DNA of 13,852 nucleotides, taken from an uncultured Clostridia bacterium. Lineage in GTDB: Bacteria; Bacillota; Clostridia; Peptostreptococcales; Anaerovoracaceae. The notes below the pieces were generated by a model. The model saw nothing but the letters and a program-made list of their open reading frames with translations. It did not search any database and was not told the origin of the DNA. Positions 13,810 through 13,852 of the stretch are shown here, piece after piece. Numbering within the stretch: position 1 is the first letter of the stretch; each line of letters begins with the position of its first letter. The translations under genes were made by a program, and so were the position numbers. Location: assembly GCA_946541285.1 (NCBI GenBank), contig CAMNJG010000023.1, positions 1 through 13,852 on the forward strand, in the 5' to 3' direction.

Positions 13810-13852
13810 TCATGTCCTCTGTGATGAGAAAAGTATTATTTTCACAAGCTTT

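Overview
The window reads as the chromosome of a strictly anaerobic, fermentative member of the Clostridia (Firmicutes). This rests on strong AGGAGG-type ribosome binding sites, ATG/GTG/TTG starts, a DUF1292 protein, a clostridial-type trimeric [FeFe]-hydrogenase and an exported low-molecular-weight PBP. The family cannot be fixed from this stretch. Every gene I can support lies on the minus strand, so the transcription order is from high to low coordinates.

Layout in transcription order. (1) 13809-12486: a good extended -10 promoter and a D-alanyl-D-alanine carboxypeptidase. (2) 12451-9086: a regulatory block of a DRTGG-domain protein, an RsbW/SpoIIAB-like ATPase, a group D-like sensory [FeFe]-hydrogenase (HydS), a second DRTGG-domain protein and a PHP-domain phosphoesterase. 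(3) 8989-3995: the catalytic hydrogenase operon, in the order hydC (NuoE-like), a stand-alone GHKL ATPase, a thioredoxin-fold ferredoxin-like protein, hydB (NuoF-like) and hydA ([FeFe] catalytic subunit). (4) 3942-3766: a promoter-like site and a run of hairpins before hisC. (5) hisC and uvrC. (6) 771-323: a gene-poor stretch of about 450 bases dominated by a long branched inverted repeat (about 469-722). It could be a structured RNA or a MITE-like element. (7) 387-26: a near-consensus promoter and a DUF1292 gene.

HydA, HydB and HydC together make a soluble electron-bifurcating or confurcating hydrogenase. Such enzymes couple NADH and reduced ferredoxin oxidation to H2 formation, or run in reverse. 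The neighbouring block combines an H-cluster protein lacking the proton-transfer cysteine with stand-alone GHKL ATPases and small DRTGG proteins. That is what a hydrogen- or redox-sensing circuit for the operon would look like. No phosphatase, anti-anti-sigma partner, sigma factor or DNA-binding regulator is visible here, so the output of the circuit is unknown. Very short spacings and overlaps (ATGA at hydS/DRTGG, a stop codon inside the next SD at two junctions, TAAGCGATG at hydC/GHKL) argue for one tightly coupled operon. The maturases HydE, HydF and HydG are not in the window.

The items most worth a second look are the branched repeat at 469-722, the HydS/ATPase/DRTGG/PHP module of unknown mechanism, and the L1 motif of HydA (TSCSPGW), which puts serine where a gapless alignment expects an H-cluster cysteine.
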